From Streptomyces sp. Ag109_O5-1 (GTDB taxonomy: Bacteria; Actinomycetota; Actinomycetes; Streptomycetales; Streptomycetaceae), in NCBI RefSeq assembly GCF_003814875.1, contig NZ_RKQF01000001.1, forward strand, positions 4,588,001 through 4,652,000: a stretch of 64,000 nucleotides of DNA. Reading direction: 5' to 3'. This document shows positions 49,005 to 58,075 of this stretch, one piece after another. Below the pieces are notes generated by a model. It was given only the letters and a program-made list of their open reading frames with translations, was not told the origin of the DNA and made no database searches. A program made the position numbers and the translations under genes. Positions within the stretch are counted from its first letter, which is position 1. The number at the start of each line of letters is the position of its first letter.

Positions 49005-49721
49005 ATGACTGCGTCCGCCCCCGACGCGCCCTCGGAACCGCCGGCCGCCGGCCGTGGCTCCTCGGCGCTCTCTTCCCTGTCGCACCAGGTCAAGCCCAAG
49101 TTGCGCGGCTGGCTGCATCTGGGCATGTTCCCGGCCGTACTGATCGCGGGCCTCGTCCTCACCGCCCTCGCCGACTCACCGCGCGGCCGCGTGGCCTGCG
49201 GGATCTACGTCCTGACGGCATGCCTGCTGTTCGGCGTGAGCGCGCTGTACCACCGGGGCAACTGGAGTCCGCGCATGGACGGCATCCTGCGCAGACTCGA
49301 CCACGCCAACATCTTCCTGATCATCGCGGGCACCTACACACCCCTGACCCTGCTGCTCCTGCCCGGGGCGAAGGGGCAGTGGCTGCTGTGGGGCATCTGG
49401 GGCGCGGCGGCCGCCGGCATCGTCTTCCGGGTGTTCTGGGTCGGCGCCCCACGCTGGCTGTACACGCCCTGCTACATAGCGATGGGCTGGGCAGCGGTCT
49501 TCTTCCTGCCCGACTTCATGCACACCGGCGGCATCGCGGTACTGGTCCTGGTGATCGTCGGCGGCCTGCTCTACAGCGCCGGCGGCGTGATCTACGGCAT
49601 CAAGCGCCCGAACCCGTCACCGCGCTACTTCGGCTTCCACGAGGTGTTCCACTCGCTCACGCTGGCCGCGTTCGTCGTCCACTACGTGGGGATCTCCCTG
49701 GTGGCGTACCAGCACGCATAG
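49005..49721 (+). CDS. trhA: TrhA/hemolysin III (PAQR) family membrane protein
   Basis: A 238-residue seven-transmembrane PAQR protein. Family motifs are SALYHRGNWS (with conserved SxxxH), DHANIFLIIAGTYTPL, and the C-terminal HEVFHSLTLAAFVVHYVG; His residues could bind a metal. Bacterial members are implicated in membrane-lipid homeostasis. The ATG at 49005 follows a TACGAT -10 box by 7 nt (leaderless), so it is preferred to the ATG at 48996, which lies within that box. A strong terminator follows. Confidence 0.9.
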   Translation: MTASAPDAPSEPPAAGRGSSALSSLSHQVKPKLRGWLHLGMFPAVLIAGLVLTALADSPRGRVACGIYVLTACLLFGVSALYHRGNWSPRMDGILRRLDHANIFLIIAGTYTPLTLLLLPGAKGQWLLWGIWGAAAAGIVFRVFWVGAPRWLYTPCYIAMGWAAVFFLPDFMHTGGIAVLVLVIVGGLLYSAGGVIYGIKRPNPSPRYFGFHEVFHSLTLAAFVVHYVGISLVAYQHA

Positions 49722-49740
49722 TTCCACCGCCCCTCCTTCG

Positions 49741-49775
49741 AGTGGCCACGGCTCCCGAGCCGTGGCCACTTTTTC
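49741..49775 (+). terminator. Rho-independent terminator of trhA
   Basis: A perfect 13-bp stem (49741-49753 with 49758-49770) with CCCG loop, followed by TTTT (49771-49774). One of the few hairpins in this window with a T tract on the plus strand. Confidence 0.9.
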
Positions 49776-49797
49776 ATGCCCTGACATCGACTCCCCA

Positions 49798-49830
49798 TTG
49801 ACAGTCTATAGATTTTGAGAGCTACTCTCA
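49798..49830 (+). promoter_or_regulatory. Promoter and TetR-type operator of the MFS-TetR operon
   Basis: TTGACA (49798-49803) as -35 and TACTCT (49823-49828) as -10 at 19-bp spacing. The palindrome TGAGAG-CTA-CTCTCA (49816-49830) covers the -10. The ATG of the MFS gene follows at 49835, so repression by the co-transcribed TetR is likely. Confidence 0.6.
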
Positions 49831-49834
49831 TTTC

Positions 49835-51403
49835 ATGGCTACTGTCACTCAGCTTGAAGAGACACATCAGAACCCCCGCCGGTGGTGGGCCCTGGGCGCC
49901 CTGGTCGCGAGCATGCTGGTGCTCGGCTTCGACATGACGATCCTCAACGTGGCGCTGCCGACCATGGCCGAGCAGCTCGGCGCCACGACCGGCCAGCAGC
50001 AGTGGATGGCGGACGCCTACGTGGTCGTCTTCGCGTCGCTGATGCTCCCGGCCGGCCTCCTCGGCGACCGCTTCGGCCGCCGCCGGATGCTCATCACCGG
50101 TCTCGCGATCTTCCTGGCCGGGTCCGTGATCGGCGCCCTGGCCGGCGATGTGAACTGGGTGATCGCCGCCCGCGCGGTGATGGGCGTCGGCGCGGCACTG
50201 GTGATGCCGCTGGCGCTGTCCGTACTGCCCTCGCTGTTCGGACCGGCCGAGCGCACCCGGGCCGTCGGCATCATCTCCGCCGCCTCCGCGCTCGGCCTGC
50301 CGCTCGGCCCGATCATCGGCGGCTGGCTGCTCAACCACTTCTGGTGGGGCTCGGTCTTCCTGATCAACGTCCCGATGGTCGCGATCGGCGTCACCGCCTG
50401 TGTCTTCCTGCTCCCCGAGACCAGCGACCCCGCCTCCCCCAAGGTCGACGTCCTCTCCACCACGCTCACCGCGACCGGCCTCGGCGCCCTGATCTACGCG
50501 ATCATCGAGGCCCCCGACCGCGGCTGGGGCGACCCCCTGGTCATCGCCCTCTTCGCGGCGGCCGTGCTCCTGGTCGCCGGCCTCGTGCTGCGCGAACGCC
50601 AGGTCGACCGCCCCATGCTCGACATGGAGCTCCTCACCCACCGCGGCTTCCTGCTCAACGCCCTCGCGGCCACACTCGTGATGTTCGTGCTGTCCGGCCT
50701 GATGTTCGTACTGCCCCCGTACCTCCAGGCGGTCCTCGGCAACGACGCCTTCGGCACCGGTCTGCGCCTGCTGCCCATGATGGGCGGGCTGATGATCGCC
50801 GCACGGGCCGCCCAGCCGGTCGTGGCCCGCTTCGGATCACGCGCCGTGGTCAGCGCGGGCCTCGTCGTGCTCGCCTTCGCCGCGCTCCTCGGCAGCCGTA
50901 CGACCGTCCACGACGGCTACGGCTACACCGCCCTGTGGCTGTCCGTCGCCGGTCTCGGCTTCGGCTTCTCCGTCGTGCCCTCCATGGACGGCGCCCTCGC
51001 CGCCCTGCCCGCGAACCGGGCCGGCAGCGGCTCCGGACTGCTGATGACCCTGCGCCAGGTCGGCGGCGCGATCGGTATCGCCCTGCTCGGCAGCCTGCTG
51101 GCGAGCACCTTCCGCGACCGCCTGGACGTGACCGGCCTGCCCGCCCCGCTCGGCCACACCGCCGGTGAGTCCGTCGTCGCCGCCCACCTGGTGGCCGCGA
51201 AGACCGGCTCCGCCCACCTCGCCGCCTCCGCGAACGCCTCGTACGTCCACGGCATGGGCCTGGTCCTGATGGTGTGCGGGATCGCCGCGCTCGTCACCGC
51301 GCTGCTGGCCGCCGCGTTCCTGCCCAACACACCGACCGCCCACCGCACCGAGGGGAACGAGGAACCGGCCGTGGCCCCCGCCACCGCCGATGCCGGACAA
51401 TGA
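49835..51403 (+). CDS. DHA2-family MFS drug exporter (EmrB/QacA type)
   Basis: A 522-residue proton antiporter with 14 predicted transmembrane helices. Motif A is GLLGDRFGRRRMLITG, motif D1 is LGFDMTILNVALPTM, and motif C is ALGLPLGPIIGGWL. These proteins export lipophilic drugs or antibiotics. ATG at 49835 under a TetR-type operator. Its stop overlaps the TetR gene's ATG (ATGA), so pump and regulator are made together. Substrate unknown. Confidence 0.92.
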   Translation: MATVTQLEETHQNPRRWWALGALVASMLVLGFDMTILNVALPTMAEQLGATTGQQQWMADAYVVVFASLMLPAGLLGDRFGRRRMLITGLAIFLAGSVIGALAGDVNWVIAARAVMGVGAALVMPLALSVLPSLFGPAERTRAVGIISAASALGLPLGPIIGGWLLNHFWWGSVFLINVPMVAIGVTACVFLLPETSDPASPKVDVLSTTLTATGLGALIYAIIEAPDRGWGDPLVIALFAAAVLLVAGLVLRERQVDRPMLDMELLTHRGFLLNALAATLVMFVLSGLMFVLPPYLQAVLGNDAFGTGLRLLPMMGGLMIAARAAQPVVARFGSRAVVSAGLVVLAFAALLGSRTTVHDGYGYTALWLSVAGLGFGFSVVPSMDGALAALPANRAGSGSGLLMTLRQVGGAIGIALLGSLLASTFRDRLDVTGLPAPLGHTAGESVVAAHLVAAKTGSAHLAASANASYVHGMGLVLMVCGIAALVTALLAAAFLPNTPTAHRTEGNEEPAVAPATADAGQ

Positions 51404-52023
51404 CCAGCATGACGGCACCGCACACCTCCCCCACGCTCGGCCTGCGTGAACGGAAGAAGATCAAGACCCGCGAGGCGATCCGCACCGCGATGTACACGCT
51501 GGTCGAGGAACAGGGGTACGACGCGACGACGATCGAGCAGATCGCGGAGCGGGCCGAGGTGTCGCCGTCGACGGTCTTCCGGTACTTCCCGACCAAGGAG
51601 GACATCGTCCTCACGGACGAGTACGACCCGATCATCATGGAGGAGCTCCGGACCCGGCCCGCCGACGAGCCCTGGCCGGACTCCCTCCGCCATGTGATGC
51701 ACCGGGCGATCACCGTGGGCATGAAGGACCCCCACGCGGTCTCCAGGCTGCGCACCCGGCTGATGGTCGAGGTCCCCGCGGTGCGCTCCCGGATGATGGA
51801 GAGCATGTCGGAGACCGGCCGGATGCTCTGCCAGGCCATCGGCGAGCGCACCGGCCGCGACCCGGAGAGCCTTGAGGTCCGGGTCTACGCGATGTCCATC
51901 GTCGGCGGCCTGATGGAGACCTCGATGTACTGGGCGGAACAGGACCACGAGCCCGACTTCGACGCCCTCGTCGACCGTGCCCTGAACGTCATCGAGCACG
52001 GCCTGCCCCCCGAAAACCACTGA
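51400..52023 (+). CDS. TetR-family repressor of the MFS exporter
   Basis: A 207-residue repressor. N-terminal HTH: REAIRTAMYTLVEEQGYDATTIEQIAERAEVSPSTVFRYFPTKEDIV. The rest is a helical ligand-binding and dimer domain (TetR_C type with LRTRLMVEVPAVRSRMMESM). The ATG at 51400 overlaps the exporter stop; a second ATG at 51409 is possible. It probably binds the palindrome at 49816-49830 and is released by the pump's substrate. Confidence 0.92.
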   Translation: MTSMTAPHTSPTLGLRERKKIKTREAIRTAMYTLVEEQGYDATTIEQIAERAEVSPSTVFRYFPTKEDIVLTDEYDPIIMEELRTRPADEPWPDSLRHVMHRAITVGMKDPHAVSRLRTRLMVEVPAVRSRMMESMSETGRMLCQAIGERTGRDPESLEVRVYAMSIVGGLMETSMYWAEQDHEPDFDALVDRALNVIEHGLPPENH

Positions 52024-52056
52024 GGTCACGGCCGTCTCCCGTGCCATCCTGACCAG

Positions 52057-52782
52057 GTGAACACTGCCGAGATCCACGTCGAAGTCGCCCCCGAGCTGGC
52101 TCTGTTCGTCCCGCACGCCCGCCGCGTGGGCGTCCACCCGCTCGCCGTCGACGGCGTCTCGACACTGGGCCATGTGATCGAGTCCCTGGGCGTCCCCCTC
52201 ACCGAGGTGGGCGCCCTGGTCGTGGACGGCCGCGAGGTCCCCGTCGCCCACATCCCGGCACACGGCGAGCGGGTGACCGTACGCCCGGTCGCCCGCCCCC
52301 AGCGCGTCCCCGGCGCCCCGCTCCGCTTCCTCCTCGACGTCCACCTCGGCACCCTGGCCCGCCGCCTCCGCCTCCTCGGCGTGGACACGGCGTACGAGTC
52401 GACGGACATCGGCGACCCGGCCCTCGCGACCCGCTCGGCGACGGAGCAGCGCGTGCTGCTCAGCCGCGACCGAGGCCTCCTGCGCCGCCGCGAACTCTGG
52501 GCGGGCGCCTACGTCTACAGCACCCGCCCCGACGACCAACTCCACGACATCCTCGACCGGTTCCGCCCCGAACTACGGCCCTGGACCCGGTGCACGGCCT
52601 GCAACGGCTTCCTGAGGGAAGCGACGAAGGACGAGGTCGCGGAGCAGCTGAAGGGCGGCACGGAGAGGTCGTACGACGTCTTCGCACAGTGCGCGGAGTG
52701 CGGCCGGGCGTACTGGAAGGGCGCGCACCACGACCAACTGGAGGAGATCGTGAAGCGCGCCCTTGCTTCTCAACGCCCTTGA
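52057..52782 (+). CDS. Mut7-C RNase-fold protein with ubiquitin-like N-terminal domain
   Basis: A 241-residue cytoplasmic protein. Residues about 1-85 form a beta-grasp (ubiquitin/MoaD-like) Mut7-C-associated domain. Residues about 88-241 are a Mut7-C PIN-like RNase domain (RFLLDVHLGTLARRLRLLGVDTAYES; LLSRDRGLLRRRELWAGAYV) with zinc-ribbon Cys pairs CTAC...CAEC. GTG at 52057 with a short leader. The family is implicated in RNA processing or toxin-like functions; the target is unknown. It is unlinked to the TetR gene except by 33-nt proximity. Confidence 0.88.
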   Translation: MNTAEIHVEVAPELALFVPHARRVGVHPLAVDGVSTLGHVIESLGVPLTEVGALVVDGREVPVAHIPAHGERVTVRPVARPQRVPGAPLRFLLDVHLGTLARRLRLLGVDTAYESTDIGDPALATRSATEQRVLLSRDRGLLRRRELWAGAYVYSTRPDDQLHDILDRFRPELRPWTRCTACNGFLREATKDEVAEQLKGGTERSYDVFAQCAECGRAYWKGAHHDQLEEIVKRALASQRP

Positions 52783-52786
52783 CTGG

Positions 52787-52853
52787 CGCGCCCTTTAGGG
52801 GCGCGGGCAGTAATCGATATGCGGCTGCCGCCGCCTGGGCGCGACCAGCCCCC
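52787..52853 (+). repeat. Dispersed Streptomyces intergenic repeat, copy 5
   Basis: It contains tttaggggcgcgggcag, atcgatatgcggctgccgccgcctgggcgcgaccagcccccacg. It fills the convergent gap between the Mut7-C gene and the copper oxidase gene, with inverted structure as at 37707. Confidence 0.85.
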
Positions 52854-52869
52854 ACGCACCAGCGGCCGA

Positions 52870-55269
52870 CTAACGACGCACATCCCCCTTCCCACAGGCG
52901 ACGCCGTCCCGATTCCGGTCAAGGCCCAGCGGATCATCCTTGCCGTTGACTTCCAACCGCCCGTAGTGATTCTGCTTGAGCCAGGCGCAGCGAGCCGCCG
53001 CCGTCTTCTTCACCCCCGGCGGAAACACCGTCGGCACACACACGTTGACCGACCCGTAGTGCCGGTCGCACCCGGAGATGGTGGTACTGACCGGCTGCGA
53101 GGTGCGCTTCTTCCCGGCCCCCGAGGTCTTCCCCGAGAGGGAGTCGGCGAAGGCGTGCACATGCGGACTCGCGTCCGTGCTCATCGCGGCCGGCCCCTGC
53201 AGATGCACCCACTTGGCCACCGACGGCACCCCGTTGGCGTCGACGGCGAACAGCATGTACCAGCCGGGTGGGGCCACGTCCGGGTTGCTCGTCACGTTCA
53301 GGTCGACGTTGTCGCCGTCGACGGACAACGGCAGGTCGACGAAGCGCTGGTTCGGGTCGGAGGAGTGGGTGACGGCCGCCGGGCGGATCAACTCGGCCTT
53401 GACGATGGGGTGGTCGACCGTGATCCGCTGGGTGTCGCCGTAGTGCCACTCCGTGTTGATCATCGAAGTGATCGTCGGACGCTCGCCCTTGAGAAGGTAG
53501 GGCGGGGTGTAGATCGACACGTTGTGGTTCCAGGTGCCGTTGCCCGGGTTGTCACCGGTGGCCATCACCCGGCCGTCGGGCAGCAGGAACGCGGACGAAT
53601 GGTAGCCACGGGCCTGGGGGTCGGCGGCCACCGGGTCGAAGGTGTTGCTGTCGGGGTCGTAGATCGAGGCCTCGTAGACCGGATTGGCCCGGTTGTGCAG
53701 TCCGCCACCGGTCTCCAGCACCTTGCCGTCGGGCAGCAGTACGGCGGAGACGTACATCTTGCCCTGGCCGCCGGTCTCGGGGACCGGGCCGTTGCCCAGG
53801 TCGACCGTCCCCTGCGGAATCTGCGGCCCGGCGACGTAGGACGGGTTGGCCTGCTTGAGGTCGATGATGTCGGTGAGGCGGTTGGCGTCCGGGTTGGTGT
53901 CGATGTTGCCGCCGCCGATGGTGAGGACCTTCTGGTCCTGTGCCGGAGGCAGCAGCACGCTCGCCGACTGGTCGCGCTGGTCCTTGTTCTGCAGGCCCGG
54001 GACCTGGGTGATGGTGTTGGCGCCGTAGTCGTAGATCGCCGAGCCGGTCCCCGGGATGTTGTTGCCGAAGACATGGCTGCCGGAGTAGAAGAGGCGGCCG
54101 TCCTGCATCAGGATCATCGACGGGTACAGGCCCCAGTACGACCAGGTCTGGTTGACCTGCCACAGCGCCAGCCACTTCTGCTCGGCGTCCGACCAGTACT
54201 CGGCGGTCACCGAGCCGGTCGAGTCCTCGCGCAGGCCGCCGAAGGAGATGACGTCACCGTTGCCGAGTTCGGTCGCCGACGGGTACCAGTGGCCGTCGTT
54301 CAGGTCGTTCGTCCTGCTGTAGGTCTCGGTGACCGGGTCGAAGATGTACGAGTCCTTGTAGCCCTCGTAGCCGTGCGAGCCGTCCGCCGCCGGGAACGCC
54401 TTGTTGCCGCTCAGCACGAGGACGCGCCCGTCCTGCAGCTGGATGTGGCCCGAGCAGAACATGTCCTTCGGGGTCGGGATGATCTTGTAGGAGCCGTCGG
54501 CCGGGTTGTAGACGGCGGAGGTGAAGGTGCCCGCGTCGAAGTTCTCCTCGCTGTTGCCGGAGCCCGCGATCAGCAGCACCTTGCCGTTGTTGAGGACGAC
54601 GGAGTGCATGGAACGGACCGGGTTCTGCGTGGGCAGCACGTCCCAGCGGCCGTTGGCGCACTCGTCCGCCGTGCCCGTGCAGGTCGCGGGCGGGACCGGG
54701 TCGGCCACCTGTTCCATGGTGTAGTCGTCGGTGGTCGCCGAGCCGGTGCCGTACACGGAGACACCCCAGGTGATGCGGTCGGTGCCGTCGGGGACCTGGG
54801 GTGTGCGGACCGTCGCCTGGGTCCAGTCCCCCTGCATCTCCAGGGTCTTGAGGTCGGTCCAGTACTGCCAGCCGGCGGTGGCGTCGTGCCGGAACAGGGT
54901 GATGTTCGCGTCCGGCGTGGTCGTCTTGTACCAGAGCCCGAGGTCGTACTGCTTGCCCACGGTCACGGTCGGCGCGCAGTCGGAGCTCTCCAGGATCATG
55001 GCCTTGCGGTCGCCGTCGACCCGCCGGGTCAGCGTGACCTTCATGGCCTTGGCCCCGGAGTGGGCGTCCGACGTGGTCTCGAAAGTGAAGTCGTTGTCGC
55101 CCCAGCCGGACTTCTCCCAGCAGTACGGCATGCCGTCCGTACCGGCGGTCTCGAAGCCCGGGTCGGTGACGAGGTTGGCGGCCTGGGCCGCTTGCGGTGC
55201 GGCGAGCAGCAGTCCGGCGGTCAGGGCGCCCACCCCGAGCAGTGCCGTCCTTCTTCTGCGCAGTGTCAC
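52870..55269 (-). CDS. Secreted copper-radical (galactose/glyoxal oxidase-like) oxidase
   Basis: A 799-residue exported oxidase. Signal 1-30 (ending AAQA); a carbohydrate-binding-like beta-sandwich at about 31-195; a kelch propeller with DUF1929-like C-terminal domain at about 210-690; and a Cys-rich excalibur-type tail (DRNRDGVACG). All copper-site residues align with galactose oxidase/GlxA: Cys272 (MFCSG) for the Cys-Tyr link with Tyr329, Tyr556-His557 (ARGYHSS) and His635 (VTHSS). The GTG at 55269 overlaps the upstream stop and has AAGGAG. Makes H2O2 from alcohol or aldehyde groups, probably modifying the glycan made by the upstream glycosyltransferases. Confidence 0.92.
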   Translation of the reverse strand: MTLRRRRTALLGVGALTAGLLLAAPQAAQAANLVTDPGFETAGTDGMPYCWEKSGWGDNDFTFETTSDAHSGAKAMKVTLTRRVDGDRKAMILESSDCAPTVTVGKQYDLGLWYKTTTPDANITLFRHDATAGWQYWTDLKTLEMQGDWTQATVRTPQVPDGTDRITWGVSVYGTGSATTDDYTMEQVADPVPPATCTGTADECANGRWDVLPTQNPVRSMHSVVLNNGKVLLIAGSGNSEENFDAGTFTSAVYNPADGSYKIIPTPKDMFCSGHIQLQDGRVLVLSGNKAFPAADGSHGYEGYKDSYIFDPVTETYSRTNDLNDGHWYPSATELGNGDVISFGGLREDSTGSVTAEYWSDAEQKWLALWQVNQTWSYWGLYPSMILMQDGRLFYSGSHVFGNNIPGTGSAIYDYGANTITQVPGLQNKDQRDQSASVLLPPAQDQKVLTIGGGNIDTNPDANRLTDIIDLKQANPSYVAGPQIPQGTVDLGNGPVPETGGQGKMYVSAVLLPDGKVLETGGGLHNRANPVYEASIYDPDSNTFDPVAADPQARGYHSSAFLLPDGRVMATGDNPGNGTWNHNVSIYTPPYLLKGERPTITSMINTEWHYGDTQRITVDHPIVKAELIRPAAVTHSSDPNQRFVDLPLSVDGDNVDLNVTSNPDVAPPGWYMLFAVDANGVPSVAKWVHLQGPAAMSTDASPHVHAFADSLSGKTSGAGKKRTSQPVSTTISGCDRHYGSVNVCVPTVFPPGVKKTAAARCAWLKQNHYGRLEVNGKDDPLGLDRNRDGVACGKGDVRR

Positions 55270-56438
55270 GCGGCTCTCCTTGCCTCTTTCTTCCGGCGCG
55301 GCAGATACACCAACGCCTCGGTCCCCGCAAAACGCAGCACGAACGTCGTCACCAGCGCGAGCGCGGTCGCGGACAGCGCGCCCATCCCGAACCGGTCGAC
55401 GAACAGGGCGATCAGCGGGATGCGCAGCACCAGGTCGGCGTTGGCGAGCAGCGCGAACCGGCCGACCCGGTCCCACCAGCGGCGATGGGCCCGCCGGTCG
55501 CGGAACAACAGGTGTTCGATGAGGACGAAGTTCCAGGCGACACCGAGCTGGTTGGCGAGGATCTCGGCGGGGACGTAGTGCAGGCCGAGGCCGGTCAGCG
55601 CCCACAGCCCCACCAGGTTGGGCACGAAACCGCTCAGCCCGATCAGCCCGAAGCCGACCATGCGGGCGACCGGCGAGGCGGTACGCAGTCCGGCCAGATG
55701 ACGCAGGAAGCGCAGACCCTCCTGCGCGGTCGACTTGGACTCCCCGGCGAACCGGTCCAGGAAGACGAAGGGGACTTCCGCGACCTCCCGGGGCCTGCTC
55801 CTGACCGACAGCTCAAGCAGGATCTTGTAGCCCAGCGGCTTCAGCACATCCGCCGTGACCGCGCTTCGCCGGATCGCGAAGAAACCGCTCATCGGGTCGC
55901 TGATGCCGTGCAGCCTGCGCGGGAACAGGGACTTGGTCAGCCAGGTCGCCCCGCGTGAGACGGCCACCCGGTAGCTGCCGGCGAGCCCGGCCCGGCTGCC
56001 GCCCTTGATGTACCGGGAGGCGACGACGAGCCCGGCGTGGCTGCGCTCCCCCGTGGCCACCAACTCCGGTACCAGGGACGGCGGATGCTGGCAGTCGCCG
56101 TCCATGACGACGATCCAGTCCGAGGTGGCCGCCCGCAGCCCCTCCACCACGGCCCCACCCAGACCGCCCACCGGCTCCTCCCGGTGCAGCACGGTCACCG
56201 GGAACGGGCAGTCCTGCGCGGCCTGTCGGATGACCTCGGGGGTGTCGTCGGTGGAGTCGTCGACGAAGATGACCTCACAGGGCACCTGCGCGGGCACCGA
56301 CTCGGTGATCTGGTGCAGCAACTGCCGTACGTTCCCGGACTCGTTGAAGGTCGGTACGACGATGGTGACGGCGCCCGGCTCGGGGACCTCGGTGGCCTTC
56401 AGACCCGGCACCGGGACGGTGTACTCGTGGCCGCTCAA
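55266..56438 (-). CDS. Polyprenyl-phosphate glycosyltransferase (GT2) fused to GtrA domain
   Basis: A 390-residue membrane glycosyltransferase. The GT2 domain has VTIVVPTFNESGNVRQLL, FVDDSTDDTPEVI and WIVVMDGDCQHPP, resembling dolichyl-phosphate mannose synthase. The C-terminal GtrA-like domain has four transmembrane segments (MVGFGLIGLSGFVPNLVGL; FALLANADLVLRIPLIALF). The TTG start at 56438 overlaps the upstream stop (TTGA), with GGGG upstream. It probably loads a sugar on polyprenyl phosphate for use by the adjacent GT39 enzyme. Confidence 0.85.
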   Translation of the reverse strand: MSGHEYTVPVPGLKATEVPEPGAVTIVVPTFNESGNVRQLLHQITESVPAQVPCEVIFVDDSTDDTPEVIRQAAQDCPFPVTVLHREEPVGGLGGAVVEGLRAATSDWIVVMDGDCQHPPSLVPELVATGERSHAGLVVASRYIKGGSRAGLAGSYRVAVSRGATWLTKSLFPRRLHGISDPMSGFFAIRRSAVTADVLKPLGYKILLELSVRSRPREVAEVPFVFLDRFAGESKSTAQEGLRFLRHLAGLRTASPVARMVGFGLIGLSGFVPNLVGLWALTGLGLHYVPAEILANQLGVAWNFVLIEHLLFRDRRAHRRWWDRVGRFALLANADLVLRIPLIALFVDRFGMGALSATALALVTTFVLRFAGTEALVYLPRRKKEARRAA

Positions 56439-58075
56439 CGGGCACCCCCTGCGATCTGCCGGATCTCGATGCGGTCGGCGCCGGTGCCGAAGACGGCGAC
56501 CGGGGTGGAGTGCCGCAGCGCGGCCCTGACGTTGGGCAGGTCGCGGGCATCCCGTCGTACCGTCGGGGAGGCGACCACGTAGTCGAGGTCCCGCCAGCCG
56601 TGCGGCAGGGTCTTGGTGACGGCCGGGTCGAGGTCGGCCTTGTAGAACCAGATGACGCCGAGGCCGGGCCGGTAGCCCTCGTGGACGAGGTCCAGCCAGA
56701 GCGCGTCGTCGACGAGTACGCGGGTGTCGGCGGGGTCGGCGACCTCGCGGCCGAGCCACTTCGAGGCCTGCCGGTAGGGCGCGTTGGCGTCGGCCGTGAC
56801 GGCGGTGCGGTCACCGTCGTACCACTTCGGTACGACGTACGCCCCGGCGGCGAGGGCGAGTACGGCGGCCAGCGCGTACCGGCCGCCGGTCACCGCGCGC
56901 CTCTCGCCCTCGGCGCGCCATCTGCGCAGTGCGGCGTGCGCGACGGACGCGGTGGCGCCGGCGAGGACCAGAGCCAGGAAGGGCAGCGCGCCGATGATGT
57001 ACATCGCGGGCAGATAGCCGCCCGGGCGCAGGGCGACGGCGGCCAGGATGACCACGGCGAGTGCCGGGCCGGCGAGCGCGCGGGCGGTGACCGACCAGCG
57101 GTGGACGACGAGCAGGAGCAGAGCCCCGGCCAGGCCGCCGACGGGCAGCACTCGGTCGTAGTACAGCCACGAGTGGAGCACGCCGTACGAGCCGGATCCC
57201 GGGTCGAGGATGAAACCCGAACCCGGCCTGGCCATCTGGTACTTGATGCCGTCCCACAGGGAGACATGGCCGGCGCCGGGCAGCAACTCGCCCTTGAGGA
57301 GGGCGAAGAGGGGATAGGAGAGGCCCGCCAGGGTGCAGGCCGTGACGGCGCCGGTGAGGGCGAACTTGCGGGTGTCGGCGTGGCCGTGGCGCCACATGGT
57401 GACCAGCAGGGCCGGGAGGACGACGAGCATCGTCTCCTTGGTCAACACCCCTGCCGCCGCGGCGAGTCCGGCGCCGAAGTGGTGCCAGAGGTGACGGCTG
57501 GGCGAAGCGGCGAGGCAGAAGGCCAGCAGCAGCCACATCACGGCGATGTTGTCGAGGAAGATCTCGCGCTGCAGGACGACGGAGAGCGGCGAGAGTCCGA
57601 AGAGGGCCATGCCGAGGCCGGCCGCCCAGCGGGGCAGCGAGAGGCGGCGGCCGAGGACGTAGACGAGGACCGCACTGGCCGCGCTGACCAGCAGCATCGC
57701 CACGCGCATCGAGCCGACGGTCATCAGGCCGGGGTCGAGGGCGGAGGGTATCCAGGTGAGCAGGGCTATCTGGATCCAGCCGAGCGGCGGGTGGTCGTAC
57801 CAGTAGGTGTAGTGGGCGAGGCCCCGGCCTTCCTGGACGGCCCAGGCCTGGGCGAGGTAGGTGCCCTCGTCGTCGCTGAGGGTCGGGTAGTCGGCGATGT
57901 TCCAGCCCTGGACGGCGAGGATCGCGAGCAGCAGGACGGCGCAGAGGAGCAGGTCGGGGCGGGAGGAAAGGAGCCGGAGCGGCGGGGACGTCCGGCCGGT
58001 CGAACCCGCCGTGGGCACAGGCCGGCGTTGCGCGGGGACCTTCGGAGTGGTCACCGCGGGAAGGGTGGAGGTCAC
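56435..58075 (-). CDS. ArnT/PMT-like (GT39/GT83) membrane glycosyltransferase
   Basis: A 546-residue GT-C fold transferase with about 11 transmembrane helices. The first luminal loop carries the catalytic acidic pair in YPTLSDDEGTYLAQAW, and WYDHPPLGWIQIALL is the following conserved stretch. It uses a polyprenyl-phosphate sugar donor on the outside of the membrane. The C-terminal extracytoplasmic part is soluble (about 430-546). The GTG at 58075 overlaps the preceding gene (GTGA). Works with the GT2-GtrA gene immediately downstream. Confidence 0.85.
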   Translation of the reverse strand: MTSTLPAVTTPKVPAQRRPVPTAGSTGRTSPPLRLLSSRPDLLLCAVLLLAILAVQGWNIADYPTLSDDEGTYLAQAWAVQEGRGLAHYTYWYDHPPLGWIQIALLTWIPSALDPGLMTVGSMRVAMLLVSAASAVLVYVLGRRLSLPRWAAGLGMALFGLSPLSVVLQREIFLDNIAVMWLLLAFCLAASPSRHLWHHFGAGLAAAAGVLTKETMLVVLPALLVTMWRHGHADTRKFALTGAVTACTLAGLSYPLFALLKGELLPGAGHVSLWDGIKYQMARPGSGFILDPGSGSYGVLHSWLYYDRVLPVGGLAGALLLLVVHRWSVTARALAGPALAVVILAAVALRPGGYLPAMYIIGALPFLALVLAGATASVAHAALRRWRAEGERRAVTGGRYALAAVLALAAGAYVVPKWYDGDRTAVTADANAPYRQASKWLGREVADPADTRVLVDDALWLDLVHEGYRPGLGVIWFYKADLDPAVTKTLPHGWRDLDYVVASPTVRRDARDLPNVRAALRHSTPVAVFGTGADRIEIRQIAGGAR

